A stretch of 64,000 bases of DNA, from assembly GCF_036038375.1 (NCBI RefSeq), contig NZ_CP107935.1, positions 8,246,001 to 8,310,000 on the forward strand. The letters are read 5' to 3'. The notes beneath the pieces were generated by a model. The model was not told the origin of the DNA. It ran no database searches and saw only the letters and a list, made by a program, of their open reading frames with translations. Of the stretch, positions 53,037 to 62,111 are shown piece after piece. The DNA is from Streptomyces sp. NBC_00414 (lineage in GTDB: Bacteria; Actinomycetota; Actinomycetes; Streptomycetales; Streptomycetaceae). A program made the translations under genes and the position numbers. Numbering within the stretch: position 1 is the first letter of the stretch; each line of letters opens with the position of its first letter.

Positions 53037-53097
53037 GCGCCCCCGAAGGGGCGCGGGGAACTGCGCGACCAGCCACAGCGCACCCGCGGACAACCAA
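53037..53097. repeat. Dispersed intergenic element, clean copy
   Basis: A GCGCCCC-CGAA-GGGGCGC hairpin (53037-53054) leads into GGGGCGCGGGGAACTGCGCG and then ACCAGCCACAGCGCACCCGC. It lies between convergent relA and the DUF349 gene. Confidence 0.8.
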
Positions 53098-53138
53098 CCA
53101 ACCAACCGACCGTCCGGCGGAGCGCAAAGGCGGGAGCG

Positions 53139-54368
53139 CTAGCCGCCGAACTCGTGCAGCCCCTTGAGCGCCTGCTCCAACAGCGCCTGCCGACCGTCGA
53201 GCTCCCGCTGGAGCTTGTCGGCCTTCGCGTTGTTCCCCGCGGAGCGAGCCGTCTCGATCTGCCCCTGGAGCTTGTCCACGGCCGCCTGCAGCTGACCGGT
53301 CAGACCCTCCGCACGCGCGCGTGCCTCCGGGTTCGTCCGGCGCCACTCGGTCTCCTCGGACTCCTGCAGAGCCCGCTCCACCGCGTGCATCCGGCCCTCG
53401 ACCTTCGGGCGGGCGTCCCGCGGCACGTGACCGATGGCCTCCCACCGCTCGTTGATCGAGCGGAAGGCGGCCCTGGCCGCCTTCAGGTCCTGCACCGGGA
53501 CGAGCTTCTCGGCCTCCTCGGCCAGCTCCTCCTTGAGCTTCAGGTTCTCCGTCTGCTCCGCGTCCCGCTCGGCGAAGACCGAGCTGCGCGCCGCGAAGAA
53601 CACGTCCTGGGCGCCGCGGAAGCGGTTCCACAGGTCGTCCTCGTGCTCGCGCTGGGCGCGGCCCGCGGCTTTCCAGTCCGCCATCAGCTCGCGGTAACGG
53701 GCCGCCGTCGGGCCCCAGTCGGCCGAGGCGGAGAGCGCCTCGGCCTCCGCGACCAGCTTCTCCTTGGTCTTGCGGGCCTCCTCGCGCTGCGCGTCCAGCG
53801 ACGCGAAGTGCGCCTTGCGCCGCTTGGAGAACGCCGAGCGCGCGTGCGAGAAGCGGTGCCACAGCTCGTCGTCGGACTTCCGGTCGAGCCTCGGCAGGCC
53901 CTTCCAGGTGTCCACCAGGGCGCGCAGCCGCTCACCGGCGGCCCGCCACTGGTCGGACTGGGCCAGCTCCTCCGCCTCGACGACCAGCGCCTCCTTGGAG
54001 TGCCTGGCCTCGTCGGACTGCTTCGCCCGCTGTGCCTTGCGCTCCTCGCGGCGTGCGTCGACCGTCTCGACGAGCTTGTCCAACCGCTTCTTCAGCGCGT
54101 CCAGATCCCCGACCGCGTGGTGGGCGTCCACCTGTTCGCGGATGTGTGAGATGGCGATCTGGGCGTCCTTGGAGGACAGGTCGGTGGTCTTCACCCGTCG
54201 TTCGAGGAGGCCGATCTCCACGACCAGGCCCTCGTACTTGCGCTCGAAGTAGGCCAGTGCTTCGTCGGGGGTTCCCGCCTGCCAGGAACCGACGACCTGC
54301 TCGCCCTCGGCCGTACGCACGTACACGGTCCCCGTCTCGTCGACGCGGCCCCACGGGTCGCTGCTCAC
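53139..54368 (-). CDS. DUF349 coiled-coil repeat protein
   Basis: The 409-residue protein starts SSDPWGRVDETGTVYVRTAEG, then has repeated DUF349 units: WKGLPRLDRKSDDELWHRFSHAR, WKAAGRAQREHEDDLWNRFRGAQ and WEAIGHVPRDARPKVEGRMHAVE. These alternate with long charged helices likely to form coiled coils. Function is unknown; it is soluble and almost always found next to relA in actinobacteria. GTG at 54368 has GGAGGAGG upstream. Confidence 0.9.
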   Translation of the reverse strand: MSSDPWGRVDETGTVYVRTAEGEQVVGSWQAGTPDEALAYFERKYEGLVVEIGLLERRVKTTDLSSKDAQIAISHIREQVDAHHAVGDLDALKKRLDKLVETVDARREERKAQRAKQSDEARHSKEALVVEAEELAQSDQWRAAGERLRALVDTWKGLPRLDRKSDDELWHRFSHARSAFSKRRKAHFASLDAQREEARKTKEKLVAEAEALSASADWGPTAARYRELMADWKAAGRAQREHEDDLWNRFRGAQDVFFAARSSVFAERDAEQTENLKLKEELAEEAEKLVPVQDLKAARAAFRSINERWEAIGHVPRDARPKVEGRMHAVERALQESEETEWRRTNPEARARAEGLTGQLQAAVDKLQGQIETARSAGNNAKADKLQRELDGRQALLEQALKGLHEFGG

Positions 54369-54503
54369 AGCGCCTCCTCCACATGATGCCTGCGTGGGGC
54401 TGCTTTGCCCCCGGACATCGTCCACAGTTTCGTCACGGCCAACATAGGCGACCGGCGGGGCGGCTGTCCGCATCCCGCGCGACCGAAATTTCGCTGCTGG
54501 AGG

Positions 54504-55340
54504 TCAGGATTTCGTCACGGTCGCCTTGTCGATCACGACCGTCGCGTTGGGTGCCCCGTCGCCCTGGCCAGTGATCTCGCCGGCGCCCGCGATTTTCTTC
54601 AGCACCTTCATGCCCGATTCGGAAATCGTGCCGAACGGTGTGTAGTTGGCCGGCAACTGACTGTCCTGGTAGACGAGGAAGAACTGGCTGCCGCCGGTGT
54701 CGCGGCCTTCCTTCGTCTGCGCGTTGTACTGGTTGGCCATCGCGACCGTGCCCGCCGGATACACGTCGCCCTTGAGGCGCTTGTCCTTGAGGTTCTCGTC
54801 GGGAATCGTGTAGCCGGGGCCGCCCATGCCGGTGCCCTGCGGGTCGCCGCACTGGAGCACGTAGATGCCGTTCGTGGTCAGGCGGTGGCACTTGGTGTGA
54901 TCCAGGTAGCCCTTGCCCGTCAGGAAGCTGAACGAGTTCACGGTGTGCGGGGCCTTCGAGGCCGGCATGTCGATGTCTATCGCGCCGCAGGTCGTCTGCA
55001 GCTTCATCGTGTAGTCCGCCGACTTGTCGATGGTGATCGCCGGCTCCTTCTTGTAGCTCAGCTTCTTCACCTTGCCCGCCGCGGCCTTGTCGCAGGGGTC
55101 GGGAGCCTTGCTGGGGGAGGCGCTCGGGGTGGCCTCCGCGGCCGCGTCGGACTTGTCGTCGTCCTTCTTGAAGACCCCGGTCGCGTACGACACCACGCTG
55201 CCCACGACGATGACGCCGAGGACCGACGCGATCACCGCGTTACGAGCGTGGGCCTTGCGCCGAGCGGACGTACGCCGCTGCTGTTGCCGCAAGAACTTCT
55301 CCCGGGCGAGCTGACGCCGCCGCTGTTCCTGGGTGACCAC
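54504..55340 (-). CDS. Membrane-anchored cyclophilin-type peptidyl-prolyl isomerase
   Basis: The 278-residue protein has a basic cytoplasmic N-terminus, one membrane helix (AVIASVLGVIVVGSVVSYATGVF, about 37-58), a Ser/Pro/Ala linker and a cyclophilin domain outside the cell. The active-site arginine is in KCHRLTTNGIYVLQCGDP, followed by GSQFFLVYQDSQLPANYTPFG. It speeds proline isomerisation in secreted proteins. GTG at 55340 follows GAGGAG. It is 135 bp downstream of the DUF349 gene start region and transcribed the same way. Confidence 0.92.
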   Translation of the reverse strand: MVTQEQRRRQLAREKFLRQQQRRTSARRKAHARNAVIASVLGVIVVGSVVSYATGVFKKDDDKSDAAAEATPSASPSKAPDPCDKAAAGKVKKLSYKKEPAITIDKSADYTMKLQTTCGAIDIDMPASKAPHTVNSFSFLTGKGYLDHTKCHRLTTNGIYVLQCGDPQGTGMGGPGYTIPDENLKDKRLKGDVYPAGTVAMANQYNAQTKEGRDTGGSQFFLVYQDSQLPANYTPFGTISESGMKVLKKIAGAGEITGQGDGAPNATVVIDKATVTKS

Positions 55341-55521
55341 CGGGTTATCTCCTCATGCGTCTCGTACGTCAGGTGGGACGCGTGCGTCTTGTGAGCCGAC
55401 CGCCTGCGTGTGCCCCGTACCGTATATGGGTTCGCTGTGGTTCCGGCAGCGCCGGTAGGCTCTGGACCGCAGCGAAACCATTCCCCGTACGACATTCCGT
55501 ACGGCATACCGAAGGACGAAC

Positions 55522-56238
55522 GTGCTCATTGCCGGGTTCCCCGCCGGGGCCTGGGGCACCAACTGTTATGTGGTCGCCCCCGCCGCCGGTGAGGAGTGCG
55601 TGATCATCGACCCGGGCCACCAGGCCGCCCAGGGAGTCGAGGAAGCGCTTGCCAAGCATCGGCTCAAGCCCGTCGCCGTCGTCCTCACACACGGCCACAT
55701 CGACCATGTCGCCTCGGTCGTCCCGGTCTGCGGCGCGCACGACGTGCCCGCGTGGATCCACCCCGAGGACCGGTACATGATGAGCGACCCGGAGCGGGCA
55801 CTCGGCCGCTCGATCGGCATGCCGCTGATGGGCGAACTCATTATCGGTGAACCGGACGACGTGCGGGAACTGACGGACGGCGCCGCGCTGAAGCTCGCCG
55901 GCCTCGACTTCTCCGTCGCGCACGCGCCCGGCCATACGAAGGGGTCGGTGACGTTCAGGATGCCCGAGACCACGGAGATCCCCTCCGTGTTCTTCTCCGG
56001 GGATCTGCTCTTCGCCGGCTCCATCGGACGCACCGACCTGCCCGGCGGCGACATGGACGAGATGCTCGGCTCGCTGGCACGCGTGTGCCTGCCGCTCGAC
56101 GACTCGACCGTGGTGCTGTCCGGCCACGGCGCCCAGACGACCATCGGCCAGGAGCGCGCCACCAACCCGTACCTGCGGCAGGTGGCGGCGCCCGGCCCTG
56201 GAGCGGACCCCACCTCCGCTCCTCGACGAGGAATGTGA
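55522..56238 (+). CDS. MBL-fold metallo-hydrolase (glyoxalase II-like)
   Basis: The 238-residue enzyme has the metal-binding set THGHIDH, HAPGHTKGS, SGDLLFAGSIGRTD and LSGHG, with AWGTNCYVV near the start. This is the glyoxalase II/persulfide dioxygenase-like branch. The substrate may be a thioester such as S-lactoyl-mycothiol, but that is a guess. It lies 13 bp before hisS, so the two form an operon, an arrangement common in actinobacteria. GTG at 55522 follows GAAGGACG. Confidence 0.9.
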   Translation: MLIAGFPAGAWGTNCYVVAPAAGEECVIIDPGHQAAQGVEEALAKHRLKPVAVVLTHGHIDHVASVVPVCGAHDVPAWIHPEDRYMMSDPERALGRSIGMPLMGELIIGEPDDVRELTDGAALKLAGLDFSVAHAPGHTKGSVTFRMPETTEIPSVFFSGDLLFAGSIGRTDLPGGDMDEMLGSLARVCLPLDDSTVVLSGHGAQTTIGQERATNPYLRQVAAPGPGADPTSAPRRGM

Positions 56239-56251
56239 CGAGAGACTTCCC

Positions 56252-57514
56252 GTGAGCACCTTCAAGGCCCCCAAGGGCACGTACGACCTGATTCCGCCGG
56301 ACAGCGCGAAGTACCTCGCGGTGCGTGAGGCCATCGCCGCTCCGCTGCGCAACTCCGGTTACGGATACATCGAGACACCCGGATTCGAGAGCGTCGAGCT
56401 GTTCGCGCGCGGGGTCGGTGAGTCCACCGACATCGTGACCAAGGAGATGTACGCCTTCGAGACCAAGGGCGGCGACCTGCTGGCCCTGCGCCCCGAGGGC
56501 ACGGCCTCCGTGCTGCGCGCCGCGCTGGAGGCCAACCTCCACAAGCTCGGCAACCTCCCCGTCAAGCTCTGGTACTCGGGGTCCTACTACCGCTACGAGC
56601 GACCGCAGAAGGGCCGCTACAGGCACTTCTCCCAGGTCGGCGCGGAAGCCATCGGGGCGGAGGACCCGGCGCTGGACGCCGAGTTGATCATCCTGGCCGA
56701 CCAGGCGTACCGCTCGCTCGGCCTGCGCGAGTTCCGGATCCTGCTCAACTCGCTGGGCGACAAGGAGTGCCGTCCCGTCTACCGGGCCGCGCTCCAGGAC
56801 TTCCTGCGGGGGCTCGACCTCGACGAGGAGACTCTGCGCCGGGCCGACATCAACCCGCTGCGCGTCCTCGACGACAAGCGGGACGACGTCCAGAAGCAGC
56901 TGGTGGGCGCCCCGCTCCTGCGGGACTACCTCTGCGACGCGTGCAAGGCGTACCACGAGGAGGTGCGCGAGCTGATCACGGCGGCGGGCGTCTCCTACGA
57001 GGACGACCCGAAGCTCGTCCGGGGCCTCGACTACTACACGCGGACGACCTTCGAGTTCGTGCACGACGGCCTGGGCTCGCAGTCCGCGGTCGGGGGTGGC
57101 GGGCGCTACGACGGTCTCTCCGAGATGATCGGCGGTCCCGCGCTGCCGTCCGTCGGCTGGGCGCTGGGCGTCGACCGTACGGTTCTCGCCCTTGAGGCGG
57201 AGGGGGTCGCGCTCCAGCTGCCCTCGGCCACCAGCGTGTTCGCCGTCCCGCTGGGGGAGGAGGCGCGCCGGGTGCTCTTCGGTGTGGTCACCGAGCTGCG
57301 TCGGAACGGGGTCGCGGCGGACTTCTCGTACGGGGCGAAGGGTCTGAAGGGTGCGATGAAGAACGCCAACCGGAGTGGGGCGCGGTACACCGTCGTCGCC
57401 GGTGAGCGGGACCTCTCCGAGGGGGTCGTGCAGCTGAAGGACATGGAGTCCGGGGAGCAGGTCGCCGTCGGCGTGAACGAGATCGTGGCGGAGCTTGAGT
57501 CCCGGCTGAGCTAG
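56252..57514 (+). CDS. hisS: Histidyl-tRNA synthetase
   Basis: The 420-residue class II enzyme charges tRNA-His. Visible motifs are motif 2 (YYRYERPQKGRYRHFSQ), the histidine-binding RGLDYYTRTTFEF and GGGGRYDGL, and motif 3 (SVGWALGVDRTVLAL). The anticodon-binding domain follows at the C-terminus. Length is normal. A GACGAGAG stretch precedes the GTG. It is the second gene of the MBL-hisS operon. Confidence 0.97.
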   Translation: MSTFKAPKGTYDLIPPDSAKYLAVREAIAAPLRNSGYGYIETPGFESVELFARGVGESTDIVTKEMYAFETKGGDLLALRPEGTASVLRAALEANLHKLGNLPVKLWYSGSYYRYERPQKGRYRHFSQVGAEAIGAEDPALDAELIILADQAYRSLGLREFRILLNSLGDKECRPVYRAALQDFLRGLDLDEETLRRADINPLRVLDDKRDDVQKQLVGAPLLRDYLCDACKAYHEEVRELITAAGVSYEDDPKLVRGLDYYTRTTFEFVHDGLGSQSAVGGGGRYDGLSEMIGGPALPSVGWALGVDRTVLALEAEGVALQLPSATSVFAVPLGEEARRVLFGVVTELRRNGVAADFSYGAKGLKGAMKNANRSGARYTVVAGERDLSEGVVQLKDMESGEQVAVGVNEIVAELESRLS

Positions 57515-57603
57515 AGCTTTCTTCCGCCCCCGCCGCCCCTACCCGTTCCCGTCCACGCCTGGGGGCTGCGCCCCCTCGCCCCCCTTTCGCGCTGCGCGCT
57601 CGT

Positions 57604-57651
57604 CCTCAAACGCCGGACGGGCTGGTGATCCAGCCCCTCCGGCGTTTGAGG
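57604..57651. terminator. Bidirectional hairpin built from the CTCAAACGCCGGACGGGCTG repeat
   Basis: 57604-57617 pairs with 57638-57651 (14 bp). After one mismatch 57619-57625 pairs with 57630-57636 (7 bp) around TGAT. It lies between convergent hisS and the response regulator. GGGGGCTGCGCCCC (about 57561) and a GGGGGCCGGCCCCC palindrome (57664-57677) flank it. Confidence 0.8.
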
Positions 57652-57684
57652 AGCGGGGGTTCGGGGGCCGGCCCCCGAGGCAGG

Positions 57685-58308
57685 TCAGTCCAGCAAGCCG
57701 AAGCGCATCGCGCTCGTGACCGCCGCCGTCCGGTCGTCGACCCCCAGTTTGCCGAACGCCCGCAGCAGATGCGTCTTCACCGTCGATTCGCCGATGAACA
57801 ACCGCCGCCCGATCTCCGCGTTCGTGCACCCGTCGGAGACGAGCCGCAGAACCGCCACCTCCCGCGCGGACAACCGCGGAACCTCAGGCTTCGTCCGCAG
57901 CTGGTCCACCAGCCGCGCGGCGACCGAGGGCGCCAGCACCGTCTCCCCGCGCGCGGCGGCCCGTACCGCGTTCGCCAGTTCCCCGCGGGGCATGTCCTTG
58001 AGCAGATAACCCGCGGCCCCGGCCTCGACGGCCCGCAGGATGTCCCGGTCGGTCTCGTACGTGGTGAGCACCACGATCCGGCACGCCGACCCCGCCGCGG
58101 TCATCCGCACGATCGAGTCGACACCCCCGCCGCCGGGCATCCGCAGGTCCATCAGCACGATGTCGGGCCGGAGTTCCGCCGTGAGGGCCTCCGCCTCGGG
58201 ACCGCTGGAGGCGTCGGCCACGACGTCGAGATCGGGCTCGGCGCTGAGCATCGCACGCAGCCCCTCGCGCACGACAGGGTGATCGTCGGCAAGGACGATC
58301 CGGATCAC
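57685..58308 (-). CDS. NarL/LuxR-type response regulator
   Basis: The 207-residue protein has a receiver domain with acidic pocket ADDHP, phospho-acceptor in IVLMDLRMPG, switch LTTYETD and YLLKDM lysine. A LuxR helix-turn-helix follows: LSAREVAVLRLVSDGCTNAEIGRRLFIGESTVKTH is the recognition region. GTG at 58308 follows AAGGGG and overlaps the kinase stop. It presumably controls the exporter genes in the same operon when phosphorylated. Confidence 0.95.
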   Translation of the reverse strand: MIRIVLADDHPVVREGLRAMLSAEPDLDVVADASSGPEAEALTAELRPDIVLMDLRMPGGGGVDSIVRMTAAGSACRIVVLTTYETDRDILRAVEAGAAGYLLKDMPRGELANAVRAAARGETVLAPSVAARLVDQLRTKPEVPRLSAREVAVLRLVSDGCTNAEIGRRLFIGESTVKTHLLRAFGKLGVDDRTAAVTSAMRFGLLD

Positions 58309-59552
58309 TGGATACCCCTTTCGAGTGGTACGGGTTGTTCGGGATGTACGGGTGGCGCGAGAGGCGCCTGTGGTGCCGGGAGCCGGACAGTGACCGTCGT
58401 ACCGTCCCCCGGCGCGCCGCGGATCACCGCCGTCCCGCCCACCTCGGCGGCCCGCGCCCGCAGCCCCACGAGCCCGTAGCCGCCGGACGGCGCCGACGGA
58501 TCGAAGCCGCAGCCATCGTCGCGCACGCACACCGAGAGCGTGTCGTCGGCGTAGGTGAGCTCGACGGCGACGGCGGCCGAACTCCCCGCGTGCTTGAGGG
58601 CGTTGGAGAGTGCCTCCTGACAGGCGCGCAGGATCACCACCTCGGCCCCGGCGGGCAGCGCGCGGACGGGCCCGGACACGGCCACCGACGCCTCGTGCCG
58701 TGCGGCGAGCCGGCTCAGCGCGTCGGGCAGCGACGCCCCGTCGAGGTCGGCGGGCGTACCTCCGGCGACCAGGGCCCGCGCCTCGGCGAGGTTCTGCCGT
58801 GCGGTCCCGTCCATCAGGGCCAGATGCCGGCGGGCCTCCGCCATGTCGGAGCGGTCCAGCTCCGCCTCGACCGCCTGCGTGAGCATCAGCAGACTCGTGA
58901 AGCCCTGCGCGAGCGTGTCGTGGATCTCCCGGGAGAGGCGCTCCCGCTCGGCCAGCGCGCCGTGCGCGGCCGAGAGCCGGGAGAGCTCGTGACGGCTGGC
59001 GTCCAGCTCGGCGATCAGCGTGGCCCGGTCCTGGCTCTGCTCGACGATCCGGATGATCCAGCTGCCGACGGCCACCGAGAAGACGAGGGTGACCACGGCG
59101 AACACCGAGTTGAAGAAGACGGCGTGGTCGCTGGGCCACCACAGCAGCGCCCAGCCCACCACCGGCGCGAGGTTGATGACGGTCACCGCCACCAGGGCCC
59201 GGCGCAGGCACAGCGCCATGAAGCACGGCGGGACGAGCGCGAAGGTCATCAGACGTGTCTCGCCGACCAGGACCGCGGAGGGGAGGAACAGCGCCAGGGA
59301 TCCGACGATGTAGCCGAGCGCCCGCCGCTCGTCGGGCGGTTCGCCCCTGAGGATCGGGCGGCCCACCACCACGTACCAGGGGACCAGCGGGACCAGGAGG
59401 GCCGCGGCGACGACACGGGTGTGCCACCCCGGGTGGTCCGTGCCGAGCACGAACACCAGGGTGGCCGCCCAGACCACGGCGAAGTACGAGTCCCAGAGCC
59501 GGAAGGAGCGGTCCCAGGAGTAGGCGCCGCGGTCCATGGACCTGTCGCTCAT
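58305..59552 (-). CDS. NarL-type sensor histidine kinase (HisKA_3)
   Basis: The 415-residue kinase has five or six membrane helices in the first roughly 185 residues and almost no external loop, so it may sense the membrane itself. The phosphorylation site is the His in ERLSREIHDTLAQGFTSLL. The ATPase part has ACQEALSNALKHAG, DDGCGFDP and GYGLVGLRARAAEVGG. The ATG at 59552 overlaps the permease stop (ATGA). Upstream in-frame ATG at 59573 is possible. It partners the response regulator. Confidence 0.93.
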   Translation of the reverse strand: MSDRSMDRGAYSWDRSFRLWDSYFAVVWAATLVFVLGTDHPGWHTRVVAAALLVPLVPWYVVVGRPILRGEPPDERRALGYIVGSLALFLPSAVLVGETRLMTFALVPPCFMALCLRRALVAVTVINLAPVVGWALLWWPSDHAVFFNSVFAVVTLVFSVAVGSWIIRIVEQSQDRATLIAELDASRHELSRLSAAHGALAERERLSREIHDTLAQGFTSLLMLTQAVEAELDRSDMAEARRHLALMDGTARQNLAEARALVAGGTPADLDGASLPDALSRLAARHEASVAVSGPVRALPAGAEVVILRACQEALSNALKHAGSSAAVAVELTYADDTLSVCVRDDGCGFDPSAPSGGYGLVGLRARAAEVGGTAVIRGAPGDGTTVTVRLPAPQAPLAPPVHPEQPVPLERGIQ

Positions 59553-60403
59553 CCGTCGCGGCGGCTCTTCCATCGGAAGGTCAGCAGACACAGCAGCAAT
59601 CCTCCGACGCACCACGCCCCGAGCACCAGAGCGATCCGACCGAACTCCCAGCCGCCCGCCTGCTCCAGGACCCGCGCCGACTCCGGCAGGAACACTCCGC
59701 GCAGCCCCTGGCACATCCACTTCAGCGGGAACAGCGCGCTGATGTCGAGCATCCAGTCCGGGATGGTGTCGACGGAGATGTAGACCCCGGAGATGAACTG
59801 CAGTACCAGGAAGGGCAGTACGACCACGGAGGTGGCGCTCCTGCCGGTCTTCGGGACCGAGCTGATCGCTGTGCCGAGCGTGGCGCAGGCCGTCAGACCC
59901 AGCAGGAAGATCCAGCCGAAGTGCAGCCACTTCGTGGCGTCCGAGGGCAGCTCCACGCCGTAGAACGTGATGCCCACGGTGAGCAGGAACACCGTCTCCA
60001 GGAAACCGGTGACGAGAACCAGCCAGATCTTTCCGATGAAGTACGCGGTCGGCGGCATCGGGGTGCCGCGCAGCCGGCGCAGCACCTTCTCGTCCCGTTC
60101 GATCGCGATCGAGATGCCGAGCGACTGGAAACTGGTGCTCATGATTCCGGCGGCCATCATCGCCGGCACGTACAGCTGGGAGGCGGTGACGCCCGCCCCG
60201 GTCACGTCGTCGCTGAAGATCGACGCGAAGAGGAAGAGGAACACGATCGGAAAGGCGAAGGTGAAGACCACCTGGTCGCGCAGCCGGAAGAACTGCCTGA
60301 TCTCCAGGGCGCCCCGGTGGAATCCGAGCAGCCAGGCCGCCGGGAGCCGCTGCGCGCCGCTCGCCTCCGTACGCACCCGTGTCGTGGTCGTGGTCGTGGT
60401 CAT
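59549..60403 (-). CDS. ABC-2 type exporter permease
   Basis: The 284-residue membrane protein begins with a Thr run and has six helices, including VVFTFAFPIVFLFLFASIF and LPFLVLQFISGVYI. The ISIAIERDEKVLRRLRGTPM loop is conserved in DrrB-like permeases. It overlaps the ATPase stop (ATGA). With that ATPase it should export a drug or lipid, or respond to membrane stress, as in LiaFSR/BceRS-like or DesKR-linked systems. Confidence 0.92.
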   Translation of the reverse strand: MTTTTTTTRVRTEASGAQRLPAAWLLGFHRGALEIRQFFRLRDQVVFTFAFPIVFLFLFASIFSDDVTGAGVTASQLYVPAMMAAGIMSTSFQSLGISIAIERDEKVLRRLRGTPMPPTAYFIGKIWLVLVTGFLETVFLLTVGITFYGVELPSDATKWLHFGWIFLLGLTACATLGTAISSVPKTGRSATSVVVLPFLVLQFISGVYISVDTIPDWMLDISALFPLKWMCQGLRGVFLPESARVLEQAGGWEFGRIALVLGAWCVGGLLLCLLTFRWKSRRDG

Positions 60404-61266
60404 CGCGCGTCCTCCAGCCCCGTGAGCCGCAGATAGACGTCCTCCAGGGTCGGGCGGCTCACCCGTAGCCCCGGGATCTCCCCGTCGAAGCGGTGCATGA
60501 GCTCGGCGACCGTGCGTGTGGGCGTCCCGGTGCGCTCCGTACGGGGAGAGCCGTCGGACTCCGTCCATTCGACGGTGGCCTCGGTGCCGAGCCGGTCGCG
60601 CAGTGCCGCGGGTTCGCCCTCGGCCACGACCCGGCCGCGCGCGATCACCGCGAGCCGGTTCGCGAGCGCCTCCGCCTCCTCCAGATAGTGCGTGGTCAGC
60701 AGGATCGTCGTGCCCTCGTCCGCGAGCCTGCGGATCAGCTCCCAGAACTGCCGTCGGGCCGCCGGGTCGAAACCGGTCGTCGGCTCGTCCAGGAGCAGCA
60801 GGTCGGGGCCGCCGATCACGCCGAGCGCCACGTCGAGCCGGCGCCGCTGCCCGCCCGAGAGCGCCTTGATCCGGCTGCCGGTCTTCTCCTCCAGGCCCAC
60901 CAGGCCGATGACCTCCGCCGGGTCGCGGGGCCTCGGGTAGTAGCGCGCGAAGTGCCGGACCGTTTCGCCGACCGTCAACTCCGGGGGCGCTGATTCGTCC
61001 TGCCAGACGATTCCGACACGTGAACGCCACGCGCGCGTGGCGTTCGACGGATCCGTGCCGAGCACCGAGACCTCGCCCGCGTCGCGGGTGCGGTTGCCCT
61101 GGAGGATCTCCACCGTGGTGCTCTTGCCCGCGCCATTGGGTCCGAGCAGGCCGAACACCTCGCCCCGCCGGATGCCGAGATCGATGCCGTCGACGGCGGT
61201 GACGTCCCCGTACTGCTTGCGCAGCCCCCGTACGTCGACCGCGAGTTCGTTCGCGTGTGCTGTCAT
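60400..61266 (-). CDS. ABC-2 type exporter ATP-binding protein
   Basis: The 288-residue ATPase has Walker A GPNGAGKST, Q-loop VWQDES, signature LSGGQRRRLDVAL, Walker B LLLLDEPTTGFD and switch TTHYLEEAE. It is of the DrrA/daunorubicin resistance type. It is the first gene of the four-gene operon ATPase-permease-kinase-regulator; all junctions overlap by four bases. No strong ribosome binding site precedes the ATG at 61266. Confidence 0.94.
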   Translation of the reverse strand: MTAHANELAVDVRGLRKQYGDVTAVDGIDLGIRRGEVFGLLGPNGAGKSTTVEILQGNRTRDAGEVSVLGTDPSNATRAWRSRVGIVWQDESAPPELTVGETVRHFARYYPRPRDPAEVIGLVGLEEKTGSRIKALSGGQRRRLDVALGVIGGPDLLLLDEPTTGFDPAARRQFWELIRRLADEGTTILLTTHYLEEAEALANRLAVIARGRVVAEGEPAALRDRLGTEATVEWTESDGSPRTERTGTPTRTVAELMHRFDGEIPGLRVSRPTLEDVYLRLTGLEDAR

Positions 61267-61405
61267 GCGAACGAGCGTCCCGTCGAAGCGAGCGTTCCGG
61301 GACGACCGCACGTACTTCCTTATGTCCATCGAACGGTGGACACCCGCGCGTGTGCGGCACAATGACCGTGCCCGGAAGGTCCTCTCAAGCTACGGAAACG
61401 GCGTG

Positions 61406-62044
61406 ATGAGCAAGACGACAGTCAGGGAAGGCGTCTCCACCGGCCCGGAAGCCGCCGGTGCCCCACGGACCGTGGGCGGCGGGCGTTTCCTCGCCCTTCT
61501 GCTGATGATCACGGGTGCGGCCGGACTGCTGGCCTCCTGGGTCATCACCATCGACAAGTTCAAGCTGCTGGAGGACCCGAACTTCACGCCGGGCTGCAGC
61601 CTGAACCCGGTCGTCTCCTGCGGCAACATCATGAAGAGCGACCAGGCCTCCGTCTTCGGGTTCCCCAACCCGATGATGGGCCTCGTGGCGTACGGCATCG
61701 TGATCGCCGTCGGCGTGAGCCTGCTCGGCAGGGCGACCTACCCGCGCTGGTACTGGCTGACCTTCAACGCGGGCACGCTGTTCGGCGTCGGATTCGTGAC
61801 CTGGCTGCAGTACCAGTCGCTGTACAACATCAACTCGCTGTGCCTGTGGTGCTGCCTCGCCTGGGTCGCGACGATCATCATGTTCTGGGCCGTCACCTCG
61901 CACAACGTCCGCAACGGCCTGCTGCCCGCGCCCGGCTGGCTGAAGGGGTTCCTCGACGAGTTCGCCTGGGTGCTGCCGGTCCTGCACATCGGGATCATCG
62001 GCATGCTGATCCTGACGCGCTGGTGGGACTTCTGGACCAGCTGA
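61406..62044 (+). CDS. Vitamin K epoxide reductase (VKOR) family membrane protein
   Basis: The 212-residue protein has about five helices and the VKOR cysteine sets: CSLNPVVSCGNIMKSDQA with two loop cysteines and NINSLCLWCCLAW with the CxxC quinone-proximal pair. It oxidises thiols and passes electrons to menaquinone, thereby driving disulfide bond formation outside the cell. No thioredoxin domain is fused. The ATG at 61406 has only a weak GGAAACG upstream; a GTG lies directly before it. rarA follows after 67 bp. Confidence 0.92.
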   Translation: MSKTTVREGVSTGPEAAGAPRTVGGGRFLALLLMITGAAGLLASWVITIDKFKLLEDPNFTPGCSLNPVVSCGNIMKSDQASVFGFPNPMMGLVAYGIVIAVGVSLLGRATYPRWYWLTFNAGTLFGVGFVTWLQYQSLYNINSLCLWCCLAWVATIIMFWAVTSHNVRNGLLPAPGWLKGFLDEFAWVLPVLHIGIIGMLILTRWWDFWTS

Positions 62045-62111
62045 CGGAGCGGCCGGCTTGCGGGACAGGGGCCGGGGCGCGTTGTCAGTGGGGTGACATA
62101 GGGTTTCGCAC

